Source of the DNA: Clostridiales bacterium
GTDB taxonomy: Bacteria > Bacillota > Clostridia > Clostridiales > Clostridiaceae
Assembly: GCA_017889345.1 (NCBI GenBank)
Contig: JAGHEJ010000080.1
Location: forward strand, 1 to 43,231
Length of the DNA stretch: 43,231 nt
Direction of reading: 5' to 3'
The translations under genes were made by a program, and so were the position numbers. This document shows, piece by piece, positions 1-7,192 of this stretch (positions within the stretch are counted from its first letter, which is position 1; every line of letters begins with the position of its first letter). The notes beneath the pieces were generated by a model. It was not told the origin of the DNA and searched no databases. It worked only from the letters and a program-made list of their open reading frames with translations.

Positions 1-264
1 GAAGATGCTATAAAATAATTAAAAGAGAATAAGAATGCGGTTATTAAATTTTACAAAGGGGATTCTTCTTCTGTTGAAGCTCCAAATTTTGTAGAATTGG
101 AAGTAATTGAAACTGATCCAGGATTTAAAGGGAATACAGCAACAAATACTTTAAAGCCTGCAAAAGTTGAAACAGGAACTGTTGTTCAAGTTCCATTGTT
201 CATAAACGAAGGAGATAAAATCAGAATCGATACAAGAACTGGCGATTATATGGAGAGAGTTTAA
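1..264 (+). pseudogene. efp: Elongation factor P, C-terminal part, with an in-frame TAA
   Basis: The reading frame ending at TAA 262-264 encodes the C-terminal two domains of EF-P, which helps ribosomes through polyproline stretches. Family signatures are PNFVELEV, a [14 protein letters not shown] segment, [11 protein letters not shown] and the end [11 protein letters not shown]. The same frame carries TAA at 16-18, exactly where clostridial homologues have an aromatic residue (AIK-Y-LKEN), so one T-to-A change in a TAT codon would explain it. Homology continues on both sides without a frameshift. The gene is either inactivated or the base is a sequencing error. The 5' part lies outside the window. 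A strong terminator follows at 280-312. Identification is secure; pseudogene status is not. Confidence 0.8.
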
Positions 265-279
265 TATTTAAATGAGTTG

Positions 280-312
280 AAGTTGTTAGTTAATCTAACA
301 ACTTTTTTTTTG
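280..312 (+). terminator. Rho-independent terminator after efp
   Basis: Perfect 10-bp stem AAGTTGTTAG / CTAACAACTT around a 5-base loop, followed by an unbroken run of T. It separates efp from the sporulation operon. Confidence 0.9.
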
Positions 313-353
313 TTTTTGTACTAAAAAAATAATAAAAAAATATAATTTATTAA

Positions 354-361
354 AAAGGAGG
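354..361 (+). promoter_or_regulatory. Ribosome-binding site that fixes a non-standard spoIIIAA start
   Basis: AAAGGAGG is the best Shine-Dalgarno match at this end of the operon. It sits 5 bases before ATT 367 and 62 bases before the first ordinary start codon in frame (TTG 424), which would be too far for it to serve. The in-frame upstream stop is TAA 343-345. Confidence 0.7.
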
Positions 362-366
362 TTAGG

Positions 367-1266
367 ATTATCAATAATTTAAAAGATATATTCAATTTAT
401 TTTCCATCAATTTAAGACATCAATTGGAAAAATGTGGTTCGCTTGATACTCTGCAAGAAATTAGATTTAAGATAAATAAACCAATCATTTTAACTTTTTC
501 AAATAGAGAAATAGTTTTGGAAATTAAAACATCTATTGAAGATATTAGATCGATTGTTAATAGAATGAGTAAGTTTTCTATTTTTGCATTTGAGGAAGAT
601 GTTAAGCAAGGGTTTATAACAATTCAAGGTGGACACAGAGTTGGAATAACTGGAGAATGGGTTTTTGAAAATGGAGAGGTAAAATATTTGAAAAATATTT
701 CATCTTTAAATATTAGAATTTGTAGAGAGGTTGCTGGGTTTGGAAAAAAATTTATAAACCATATATATAGCAATGGTTCTATATTGAATACTCTTATAAT
801 TTCTCCTCCAAAATGTGGAAAGACAACTCTTCTTAGAGATTTAGCACGGATAATATCAAATGGGGAGACACCACTTAATAGAGGATTTAAAGTTTCTGTT
901 ATAGATGAACGAAGCGAAATTGCTGCGAGTTTTCAAGGAGTTCCACAGATTGATGTTGGTATAAGAACTGATGTTTATGATAATTGTTTGAAAAGTAAGG
1001 GAATTATTCTTGCAATAAGATCTATGGCTCCTGAAGTTGTTATTTGTGATGAAATTGGAACACGAGATGATTTTGAAAGTATTTTGACTGCTTATAATTC
1101 TGGAGTATCTATTATTTCAACGATACATGGTAGTAGTGAAGAAGATTTTTACAATAAATTACGAATGAATCAGTTTAATATTGGGATGGAAAAAATTTTT
1201 AAATGTATTTTGATATTGAGTAATAAAAATGGGGTGGGAACTTTAGAGAGAATAAAAAAGATTTAG
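367..1266 (+). CDS. spoIIIAA: Stage III sporulation protein AA, ATPase of the SpoIIIA channel
   Basis: Secretion-type ATPase that works on the mother-cell face of the SpoIIIA-SpoIIQ channel linking mother cell and forespore. With the start used here it has 299 residues, close to the 307 of Bacillus subtilis. Walker A (SPPKCGKTT) is at about 146-154, a DER motif at 180-182 and Walker B (VVICDEIG) at 224-231. No ATG, GTG or TTG precedes TTG 424, yet about 19 family-like residues are encoded upstream and a strong AAAGGAGG lies at 354-361. ATT 367, five bases after it, is the best start; ATC 370 is the alternative. First gene of the eight-gene spoIIIA operon. No convincing sigma-E promoter was seen between 313 and 353. 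Confidence 0.93.
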   Translation: MINNLKDIFNLFSINLRHQLEKCGSLDTLQEIRFKINKPIILTFSNREIVLEIKTSIEDIRSIVNRMSKFSIFAFEEDVKQGFITIQGGHRVGITGEWVFENGEVKYLKNISSLNIRICREVAGFGKKFINHIYSNGSILNTLIISPPKCGKTTLLRDLARIISNGETPLNRGFKVSVIDERSEIAASFQGVPQIDVGIRTDVYDNCLKSKGIILAIRSMAPEVVICDEIGTRDDFESILTAYNSGVSIISTIHGSSEEDFYNKLRMNQFNIGMEKIFKCILILSNKNGVGTLERIKKI

Positions 1267-1277
1267 AGGAGTAGATT

Positions 1278-1790
1278 ATGAGATTTGTAGCTCTATTTAT
1301 TATTTTTGTATGTGTTTCATTGATTGGTATAACTTTGGGGAATGGATTTAAATTGAGAGTTAAGGAACTTCAAGAATTTGAAAGTATATTTTATTCCCTT
1401 AAAAATAATATAACTTTTATGCGTACTCCAATATCTCATGCATTAAGGATATCTTGCTCCCAAAATACTGAGCTAAGTAAGGTTTTTATACATATAGCAA
1501 ATGAAATCGAAAAAGGTGATTTCTATAATTTAATTGATATTGTTAAAAAGGACTTTGAAAAATACAGAGATAATTTGTATTTGAATCAATCTGATTTGGA
1601 TATGATATATGATTTTTTCAATAATCTTGAAAATAACAATTTAAATTCTTTTGAAAATTTATTTACTGTGTTTACGAAAAGAGTGAATACTCAAATTAAA
1701 GAAGCTATTGAAGTTAAGGATAAGAATAAAAAGATTTATAGCACTTTGGGAATTGGCATAGCTGCTATGATTGTTATTTTTCTCATATAG
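1278..1790 (+). CDS. spoIIIAB: Stage III sporulation protein AB
   Basis: 170 residues, against 171 in B. subtilis. An N-terminal hydrophobic helix (about 3-21) and a C-terminal one (about 150-170) flank a soluble helical domain. The family is structurally related to GspF-type platform proteins of type II secretion and belongs to the SpoIIIA complex in the outer forespore membrane, made by the mother cell. It starts at ATG 1278 after AGAGGAG, 11 bases after the spoIIIAA stop. Identity rests on position, length, topology and the segment QEFESIFYSLKNNI near residue 32. Confidence 0.93.
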   Translation: MRFVALFIIFVCVSLIGITLGNGFKLRVKELQEFESIFYSLKNNITFMRTPISHALRISCSQNTELSKVFIHIANEIEKGDFYNLIDIVKKDFEKYRDNLYLNQSDLDMIYDFFNNLENNNLNSFENLFTVFTKRVNTQIKEAIEVKDKNKKIYSTLGIGIAAMIVIFLI

Positions 1791-1805
1791 GGGAGATGAG
1801 GTTAA

Positions 1806-2003
1806 ATGTTAGATTTTTCTATGATTTTTAAAATTGGAGGAGTTGGTATTCTTGTGGCCATTCTTGATAAGGTTTTGAAAAGTATCGGAAGAGAAGAATA
1901 TGCAACTTTATCTAATATTTTAGGAATAGTTCTTATATTGTTTATGGTTATACAACTTATAGGTGATTTGTTTAACACGATTAAGACCATGTTTCAGTTA
2001 TAG
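1806..2003 (+). CDS. spoIIIAC: Stage III sporulation protein AC
   Basis: 65-residue integral membrane protein with two hydrophobic helices separated by a short charged loop (KVLKSIGREEY). That is the standard SpoIIIAC architecture and length. It is a subunit of the mother-cell channel complex and a paralogue of the N-terminal half of SpoIIIAD. Start ATG 1806 lies 15 bases after the spoIIIAB stop and is preceded by GGGGAGATGAGG. The opposite-strand frame over the same bases is a shadow. Confidence 0.93.
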   Translation: MLDFSMIFKIGGVGILVAILDKVLKSIGREEYATLSNILGIVLILFMVIQLIGDLFNTIKTMFQL

Positions 2004-2011
2004 GTGAAGCT

Positions 2012-2395
2012 ATGGATATTATAAAAATAGCGTTTTTTGCATTGACAGCATTATTTTTTATAATAATTATCCAACAAAATAGAAAGGATCTTGCAATTGT
2101 AATTTCTTTGTTTGTTGGGGTTTGTATATTTCTTTTTGTATTTGGAAAGTTTAACGCAATAATTTTATTTTTACAAGATATTGCATTAAAGGCCAATATA
2201 AATACTGTTTATTTAAATATTGTTTTAAAAATTCTTGCTATAAGTTACATTGCATCTTTTTGTAGTGAGATTTGTAAGGATGCTGGATCAAATAATATTG
2301 CAACAAAAGTAGAATTTGGTGGAAAGATTTTAATTTTATTTTTGGCAATACCAATTTTGATGGCCGTTCTTCAATCTATATTAAATATTGTGTAG
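2012..2395 (+). CDS. spoIIIAD: Stage III sporulation protein AD
   Basis: 127 residues with about four membrane helices, of usual length for the family. The first half resembles SpoIIIAC, as is known for this pair. It contains SFCSEICKDAG near residue 82, typical of SpoIIIAD. Start ATG 2012 follows TAGGTGA eight bases after the spoIIIAC stop, so the two are probably translationally coupled. Part of the channel complex in the outer forespore membrane. Confidence 0.93.
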   Translation: MDIIKIAFFALTALFFIIIIQQNRKDLAIVISLFVGVCIFLFVFGKFNAIILFLQDIALKANINTVYLNIVLKILAISYIASFCSEICKDAGSNNIATKVEFGGKILILFLAIPILMAVLQSILNIV

Positions 2396-2402
2396 GTGAT
2401 TT

Positions 2403-3590
2403 ATGGTAAAAAAATTATTTGCATGTTTAGTTATTTTTACTTTACTTCTTCCCATGTTTAAATTTGATATTACAAAAGCAGTTGATAATGATGCTCAGGA
2501 AAGTATTGAAAATATAATCAAAGAAAACGAAAAAGAGATTTCAAATTTATACGATTATATAATTAATATGAAAGATGATATTGAAATTTTAAAGGATTTA
2601 GATCCTAAAGAATATGTAAAAGCTATCATGACTCATGGATCAGAAGAAGTTAGTATTGGAAAAACAATATTTAAAAATATATTGTCGTTTATATTGAGGG
2701 AAGTAGTTTTAGTATTTAGTGGAATATCGACTGTTATAATTATTGCAGTTATTTGCGCCCTTATACAAAATTTACAAACGGCATTTTCAAATCAGACGCT
2801 GTCAAATGTTGCATTTTATGCGTGTTATGCACTACTTATAATAATCCTTTCAAAGACATTTTTAATAGGTTTAGATATAGCCAAAGAAACAATTAAAGAA
2901 TTAAACAATTTTTTATTAGTATTAATTCCTGTCCTTAGTACACTTCTTTTATCTGCAGGTGGGATAAGTCAAGTGGCAACCCTTGATCCAATTATAATTT
3001 TACTTACAAATATTGGACCTACATTCTACTTAAACATTTTAATACCAATAATTTTACTTGGATTTATGTTGCAATTTGCAAATAATATTTCAAATAATTT
3101 TAAGATTTCAAATCTTGTTAAGCATACAAATCAAGTTGTAATTTGGGCTCAAGGACTTTTTATAACCTTCTTTATAAGCATGCTTACTATACGTGGATTT
3201 ACGGCAGAGTCTTTGGATATTGTAACTGCTAAAACTGCTAAGTTTGCGGTTGATAATTTTGTTCCTATAGTTGGAAAAGCTATATCAGATGCTATAGCGA
3301 CAGTTGCAGGATATTCCATACTTTTGAAAAATGCTGTGAGTTCATTAGGATTGATAATTGTTATAGCAATCGTTTTAGTTCCAATAATCAAAATTTTTAT
3401 AATGGCTACGATGTACAGATTAACTGCAGCTATAATTGAACCAATTTCTGATAATAGAATAGTTTCTGCTATTAGCTCTGTTGGTGATTCATTAATACTT
3501 ATAATGTCATGCGTTATTGTTGTATCCGTACTGTTCTTTGTAATGATTTCTATAATTGCATCGGCTGGAAAACTTATAATAGGTGTGTAA
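2403..3590 (+). CDS. spoIIIAE: Stage III sporulation protein AE
   Basis: 395 residues, as in B. subtilis (399). An N-terminal signal-like helix (about 1-25) precedes a charged extracytoplasmic helical region (about 28-85), then about seven membrane helices run to the C-terminus. The pattern PVLSTLLLSAGG near residue 180 and the conserved membrane core fit SpoIIIAE, the largest membrane subunit of the SpoIIIA channel. Start ATG 2403 lies seven bases after the spoIIIAD stop. Confidence 0.94.
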   Translation: MVKKLFACLVIFTLLLPMFKFDITKAVDNDAQESIENIIKENEKEISNLYDYIINMKDDIEILKDLDPKEYVKAIMTHGSEEVSIGKTIFKNILSFILREVVLVFSGISTVIIIAVICALIQNLQTAFSNQTLSNVAFYACYALLIIILSKTFLIGLDIAKETIKELNNFLLVLIPVLSTLLLSAGGISQVATLDPIIILLTNIGPTFYLNILIPIILLGFMLQFANNISNNFKISNLVKHTNQVVIWAQGLFITFFISMLTIRGFTAESLDIVTAKTAKFAVDNFVPIVGKAISDAIATVAGYSILLKNAVSSLGLIIVIAIVLVPIIKIFIMATMYRLTAAIIEPISDNRIVSAISSVGDSLILIMSCVIVVSVLFFVMISIIASAGKLIIGV

Positions 3591-3604
3591 GGAGATTGTT
3601 ATAG

Positions 3605-4186
3605 ATGGAAGTTTTAAGGGGATGGATAAGTGATATTTGTGTGAGTATTTTATTTATGACGGCAGTAGAACTTATATTGCCAGAAAATAGCATAAAAAAA
3701 TATTCAAAATTCGTGTTAGGACTTGTATTTATAGTTGTTGTTGTAAGTCCAATTATTGAATTTGTTAATCAGGATACAAATGTTTATAACGACATAGCTT
3801 TAAATGAAGATTACGTAAATAAATTTGATCATTATTTGGAAAATAATTTAGATGAATATAGTGAACGAGTAAAGAAAACAACGATAGATAGTTTTAAAAA
3901 TAATTTAGCGAGAAATTGTGAGAATTTACTTAAAAATAATTTTAAAGGAAATAATTTTGAGGTTTATCCTTCAGTTTCATATGAGAATGAAAATTTTAAA
4001 ATTAAACAACTTATAGTTAGAGTTGAAGAGTTTGGGATAAAAAAGGTGGAAACAATAGAAAAAGTAGTTATAGGCGATGAAAAAAATTATAATCAAGTTT
4101 CGAAAGAACATCCTAAGGCTAAGGAAATAAAAAAATTTTTAGCTGAGGAATTAAACATTTCAGAGACTGTTATTAAGGTATATTAG
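3605..4186 (+). CDS. spoIIIAF: Stage III sporulation protein AF
   Basis: 193 residues. Two N-terminal membrane helices (about 10-28 and 37-55) are followed by a soluble ring-building-motif-type domain, the known SpoIIIAF layout. The sequence LRGWISDICVSILFMTAVEL at the start and LPENSIKKYSKFVLGL next to it are typical. It follows spoIIIAE by 14 bases with AAGGAG upstream. Confidence 0.92.
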   Translation: MEVLRGWISDICVSILFMTAVELILPENSIKKYSKFVLGLVFIVVVVSPIIEFVNQDTNVYNDIALNEDYVNKFDHYLENNLDEYSERVKKTTIDSFKNNLARNCENLLKNNFKGNNFEVYPSVSYENENFKIKQLIVRVEEFGIKKVETIEKVVIGDEKNYNQVSKEHPKAKEIKKFLAEELNISETVIKVY

Positions 4187-4207
4187 ACTTAAGGGGCTCA
4201 TGTAAAT

Positions 4208-4792
4208 ATGAAAAATTTAAAAGAAAAAATATCGAAAAAAAGTAATAAATTCACTTATATGATTATATTAATTATAATAGCTGGAGTTATGATTCTTGCG
4301 GTTAGTTATTTTAATAAATCCACTCCAACTTTTATGGGTTTTACAGAAGAGACAAGCTTTCAAAATAATAAAAGAGATGAGGTACTTACAACTCCTACAA
4401 CCTATGAAGACAAAGTTAAAGCTGAACTTAAAAGTATTTTATCAAAGGTCAAAGGCGTTGGAGATGTTGATGTCATTATACATTTTGAAGGTGGAGAAGA
4501 ACTTATTCCAGCACTTGATAGTGAAAAGTCAAACACAGTAACAGAAGAGCGAGATAGTAATGGTGGTAATCGTGTCAATAATAATAATAAAGACGGTACA
4601 AAAGTTGTAATGTCAAGTCAAGGAAGTAGTACTGAACCACTTATTTTAAAAACTTATAATCCAAAAATTGTAGGAATTCTTATAGTGGCTGAAGGTGCTG
4701 ATGATCCAAAACTTTCATATGAACTTACAAAAATTGTAGCGTCATTGTATGACATTAGCGAGAGTAAAGTAAGCGTGATACCTATGAATTAA
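4208..4792 (+). CDS. spoIIIAG: Stage III sporulation protein AG
   Basis: 194 residues. One membrane anchor (about 17-35) is followed by an extracytoplasmic domain. SpoIIIAG forms a large ring in the space between mother cell and forespore. The ring-building motif is split by a polar, Asn/Gly/Ser-rich insert (about 108-138), where B. subtilis SpoIIIAG has its beta-triangle insert. The ring-forming part is recognised by LKSILSKVKGVGDVDVII near residue 76 and VGILIVAEGADDP near 155. Confidence 0.92.
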   Translation: MKNLKEKISKKSNKFTYMIILIIIAGVMILAVSYFNKSTPTFMGFTEETSFQNNKRDEVLTTPTTYEDKVKAELKSILSKVKGVGDVDVIIHFEGGEELIPALDSEKSNTVTEERDSNGGNRVNNNNKDGTKVVMSSQGSSTEPLILKTYNPKIVGILIVAEGADDPKLSYELTKIVASLYDISESKVSVIPMN

Positions 4793-4845
4793 CACTAGGT
4801 AAGAAAATGAAAAACTGAATTTTAAAATTTTAGGGGGATTTTAAT

Positions 4846-5355
4846 ATGAATAAGAAACAAGCTGGAGTTATACTTGCATTACTTGCATTAATTATATGTG
4901 CGGGGGTTTTAGCTGCAAAAGTAAACAGTTCAATGCAAGATTTAGGAACGATATCAATAGTTGATGAGGATAATAATGCAACTGTTAACAATCAAAAAGG
5001 TGAAGTAGGATATGATTTCTTTTATGAAGCAAAAACTACAAGAGACAAGAAGTCAGCAGAAACTTTAGAGCACTTAGCAGAAATAATAGACAATGAAAAT
5101 GTATCACAACTTGATAGAGATACTGCTGCAAAACAAAAAATTGCTTTAGTAATGGATCAAGAAAATGAAACAAAAATTGAACTTGCTCTTAAAGGAAAAG
5201 GATTCGAAGATATTTTATGTTTAATTGAAAATGACAAGGCAAGAATATTTGTTAAGAATGCTGAAGAGTTAACTGAGAATCAAGTAAAGCAAATACAAGA
5301 AGTTGTTGTAAGTGTTGCAAAAATTAAAAATATAGAAATTGAATTGAAAAAATAA
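4846..5355 (+). CDS. spoIIIAH: Stage III sporulation protein AH
   Basis: 169 residues, shorter than the 218 of B. subtilis, with a single N-terminal membrane anchor (about 7-25), a linker and a C-terminal ring-building domain homologous to YscJ/FliF. In sporulating Firmicutes this domain binds SpoIIQ from the forespore across the intermembrane space. The shorter linker is the main difference from Bacillus. A strong AGGGGGA precedes ATG 4846, and the 53-base gap after spoIIIAG is the widest in the operon. A terminator follows directly. Confidence 0.92.
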   Translation: MNKKQAGVILALLALIICAGVLAAKVNSSMQDLGTISIVDEDNNATVNNQKGEVGYDFFYEAKTTRDKKSAETLEHLAEIIDNENVSQLDRDTAAKQKIALVMDQENETKIELALKGKGFEDILCLIENDKARIFVKNAEELTENQVKQIQEVVVSVAKIKNIEIELKK

Positions 5356-5370
5356 TTTTGTAATATATAA

Positions 5371-5406
5371 AACTGTCAATCTAGTAAATAGATGGCAGTT
5401 TTTTTG
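5371..5406 (+). terminator. Terminator of the spoIIIA operon
   Basis: AACTGTC / GGCAGTT outer stem (one G-T pair), a single unpaired A, then the ATCT / AGAT inner stem, followed by a T run. Confidence 0.85.
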
Positions 5407-5479
5407 TAAAAAATAATATAGAATTTAAAATACCTATTTGATATAATTAGAGGATAATTAATTGGAAGGATTGGAGTAT

Positions 5480-5821
5480 ATGAATAATAGTATTGGTGTT
5501 ATTAAAATATCCGATGATGTTATAACAGTCATAGCAGGAATTGCAGCAAGTGAAATTAAAGGAGTATATCCACTATTTGGAGTTAATGGGAATAATTCTC
5601 TCAATAAGAGAGTTATATCTAAGGGCATTAAAGTTACTGTTAGTGATAATAAAACAAATATTGATATAAATGTAGCAGTAGACTACGGTGTTAAAATTCC
5701 GTACGCAATAAAAGAGCTTCAAGAAAATGTTAAGAATCAAATTGAAGCATTTACTGGAGTGAAGATACAAGAAATTAATGTTTTTGTACAAAAAATTATG
5801 TCTAAAGAATTTACACAGTAA
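5480..5821 (+). CDS. Asp23/Gls24-family protein (YqhY type)
   Basis: 113 residues from ATG 5480; a TTG 18 bases upstream is also in frame but lacks a better ribosome site. It is an Asp23/Gls24 envelope-associated small protein: the start SIGVIKISDDVITVIAGIAA and the DINVAVDYGVKIPYAIKELQ segment (about 68-87) are typical. In many Firmicutes a gene of this family (yqhY) lies just downstream of spoIIIAH and is linked to regulation of acetyl-CoA carboxylase. The next gene there is usually nusB, but here PTS genes follow. A TATAAT at 5442-5447 could be its -10 box; no good -35 is visible. Confidence 0.88.
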   Translation: MNNSIGVIKISDDVITVIAGIAASEIKGVYPLFGVNGNNSLNKRVISKGIKVTVSDNKTNIDINVAVDYGVKIPYAIKELQENVKNQIEAFTGVKIQEINVFVQKIMSKEFTQ

Positions 5822-5884
5822 TTTTTGTAAAAATAATTACAAATAAAAACTACATAAAGATGAATACGGGAGAGTAGGGTAAAC

Positions 5885-6187
5885 ATGAAAAATATATTGT
5901 TAGTTTGTTCTTCAGGTTTATCGACAAATATGTTTGTTTCCAAATTAGAAAAGTCTGCAAAATTATTAAATTTTAATGCAAATATTTGGTCTTGTAATAG
6001 CGTTAATTTTAAAGAAGACGTTTGTAAGGCTGATGTAATACTATTAGCGCCACAGGTTAAATATTTATTTGATGATATAAAAAAAATAGTAGATGATGAT
6101 AAATATATTTTGTTAATTGGTTTGTCAGATTATAGTTGCATGAATAGTAAGAAAATATTAGAAGATGTTATAAGTTATTTACAATAA
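5885..6187 (+). CDS. PTS lactose/cellobiose-type IIB component
   Basis: 100 residues. The N-terminal NILLVCSSGLSTNMFV holds the phosphorylated cysteine (Cys8) of the lactose/cellobiose IIB family, followed by the usual alternating beta/alpha pattern (ADVILLAPQVKYLFDDI around 49-65). It would pass phosphate from IIA to the sugar carried by a IIC permease. The matching IIA gene follows 11 bases later, but no IIC gene is present in the window. Sugar specificity (cellobiose, chitobiose or lactose) cannot be told from the sequence. Confidence 0.9.
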   Translation: MKNILLVCSSGLSTNMFVSKLEKSAKLLNFNANIWSCNSVNFKEDVCKADVILLAPQVKYLFDDIKKIVDDDKYILLIGLSDYSCMNSKKILEDVISYLQ

Positions 6188-6198
6188 GGAGGTCCACA

Positions 6199-6522
6199 AT
6201 GGGCGATTTAGAATTAAAAAGTTTTGAAATAATATCAAATGTTGGAAGTGCAAGATCATATTACATTGAAGCAATAGCTTTTGCTAAAAAATATGATTTT
6301 GAGAATGCTGAAAAATCTATGAAAAGTGGTTCTGATGCCTTTGCTGCTGGGCATAAAGCACATGCAGAATTGGTAAGTCTAGAAGCAAGTGGTGAGTCAA
6401 CAAATGTTAGTTTGATTTTAGTTCATGCTGAAGATCAATTAATGAGCGCTGAAGGATTTAAGATAATAGCTAGAGAATTTATAGATTTATATAAGAGATT
6501 ATATGAAAATAAATTGAATTAA
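6199..6522 (+). CDS. PTS lactose/cellobiose-type IIA component
   Basis: 107 residues, all helical, of standard length for LacF/CelC proteins, which form trimers. The active-site histidine is His76 in LILVHAEDQLM, and HKAHAELV (52-59) is also conserved. It accepts phosphate from HPr and hands it to the IIB encoded just upstream. AAGGAGG precedes ATG 6199. A strong terminator follows 10 bases after the stop, so any IIC gene must lie elsewhere. Confidence 0.9.
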   Translation: MGDLELKSFEIISNVGSARSYYIEAIAFAKKYDFENAEKSMKSGSDAFAAGHKAHAELVSLEASGESTNVSLILVHAEDQLMSAEGFKIIAREFIDLYKRLYENKLN

Positions 6523-6532
6523 TAGGGGATCT

Positions 6533-6560
6533 AATCACTTTCTTTTGAAAGTGATTTTTT
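6533..6560 (+). terminator. Terminator after the PTS IIA gene
   Basis: Perfect 10-bp stem AATCACTTTC / GAAAGTGATT with a TTTT loop and a T run. Confidence 0.9.
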
Positions 6561-6592
6561 ATTTGATAAAATATTTTTGGAGGATATTTTAA

Positions 6593-7156
6593 ATGGATTT
6601 GAAAGATTTTTTAGAGCATGTTAAACAGAAATTACCAATATATGGAGATGAAATGTATGATCTAATGATGAGAGTTAATAATGAAGCCAGACGTATTATG
6701 GCTTAATTAAATGGGAAATATCATACAATAGATGAAATCAAAAACTTATTTTCTCAGTTAATTGGAAAACCAATAGATGATAGTTTTAGAATGTTTCCAC
6801 CGTTTTATACAGATTTTGGAAAGAATATAGAGATAGGTAAAAATGTTTTTATAAATTCTGGTTGTTCTTTTCAAGATCAAGGAGGAATTATTATTGGAGA
6901 TGGGACATTGATTGGACATAATGTTGTATTAGCAACTTTAAATCATGATTTTTCACCAAGTAAACGTGATGTTCTTCACCCTAATTCAATTACTATAGGA
7001 AAAAATGTTTGGATTGGATCTAATTCAACAATTTTATCAGGAGTAGTTATTGGTGATGGAGCAATTATAGCAGCAGGATCTGTTGTTACTAAAGATGTTC
7101 CGTCTAATAAAATAGTTGCAGGTGTTCCGGCAAAAATTATAAAAGATATTGAATAA
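6593..7156 (+). pseudogene. Maltose/galactoside-type O-acetyltransferase, broken by an in-frame TAA
   Basis: The frame from ATG 6593 (GGAGG 6579-6583 upstream) to TAA 7154-7156 would encode a 187-residue hexapeptide-repeat acetyltransferase of the Maa/LacA family, a normal length. It is interrupted by TAA at 6704-6706, after 37 codons, in the N-terminal helical cap, with homology continuing in the same frame ([12 protein letters not shown]). The rest keeps the hexapeptide coils, the acceptor-site histidine region ATLNHDFSP and the end [21 protein letters not shown] fragment could restart at ATG 6791 but would lack the cap. GAA or AAA to TAA is one base away. Either recent inactivation or a sequencing error. 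Confidence 0.85.
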
Positions 7157-7162
7157 ATAAAG

Positions 7163-7189
7163 AAGACAGGATTTTATATCCTGTCTTTT
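7163..7189. terminator. Bidirectional terminator between the acetyltransferase and the symporter
   Basis: Perfect 10-bp stem AAGACAGGAT / ATCCTGTCTT with a 5-base loop. There is a T run on the plus strand and an A-rich flank that gives T residues on the minus strand, between two convergent genes. Confidence 0.88.
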
Positions 7190-7192
7190 TGA

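Noticed and set aside
16-6706. The two internal TAA codons as a sign of an altered genetic code (TAA read as an amino acid)
   Set aside because: TAA is the main stop codon here: 35 genes end with it at the expected family length.
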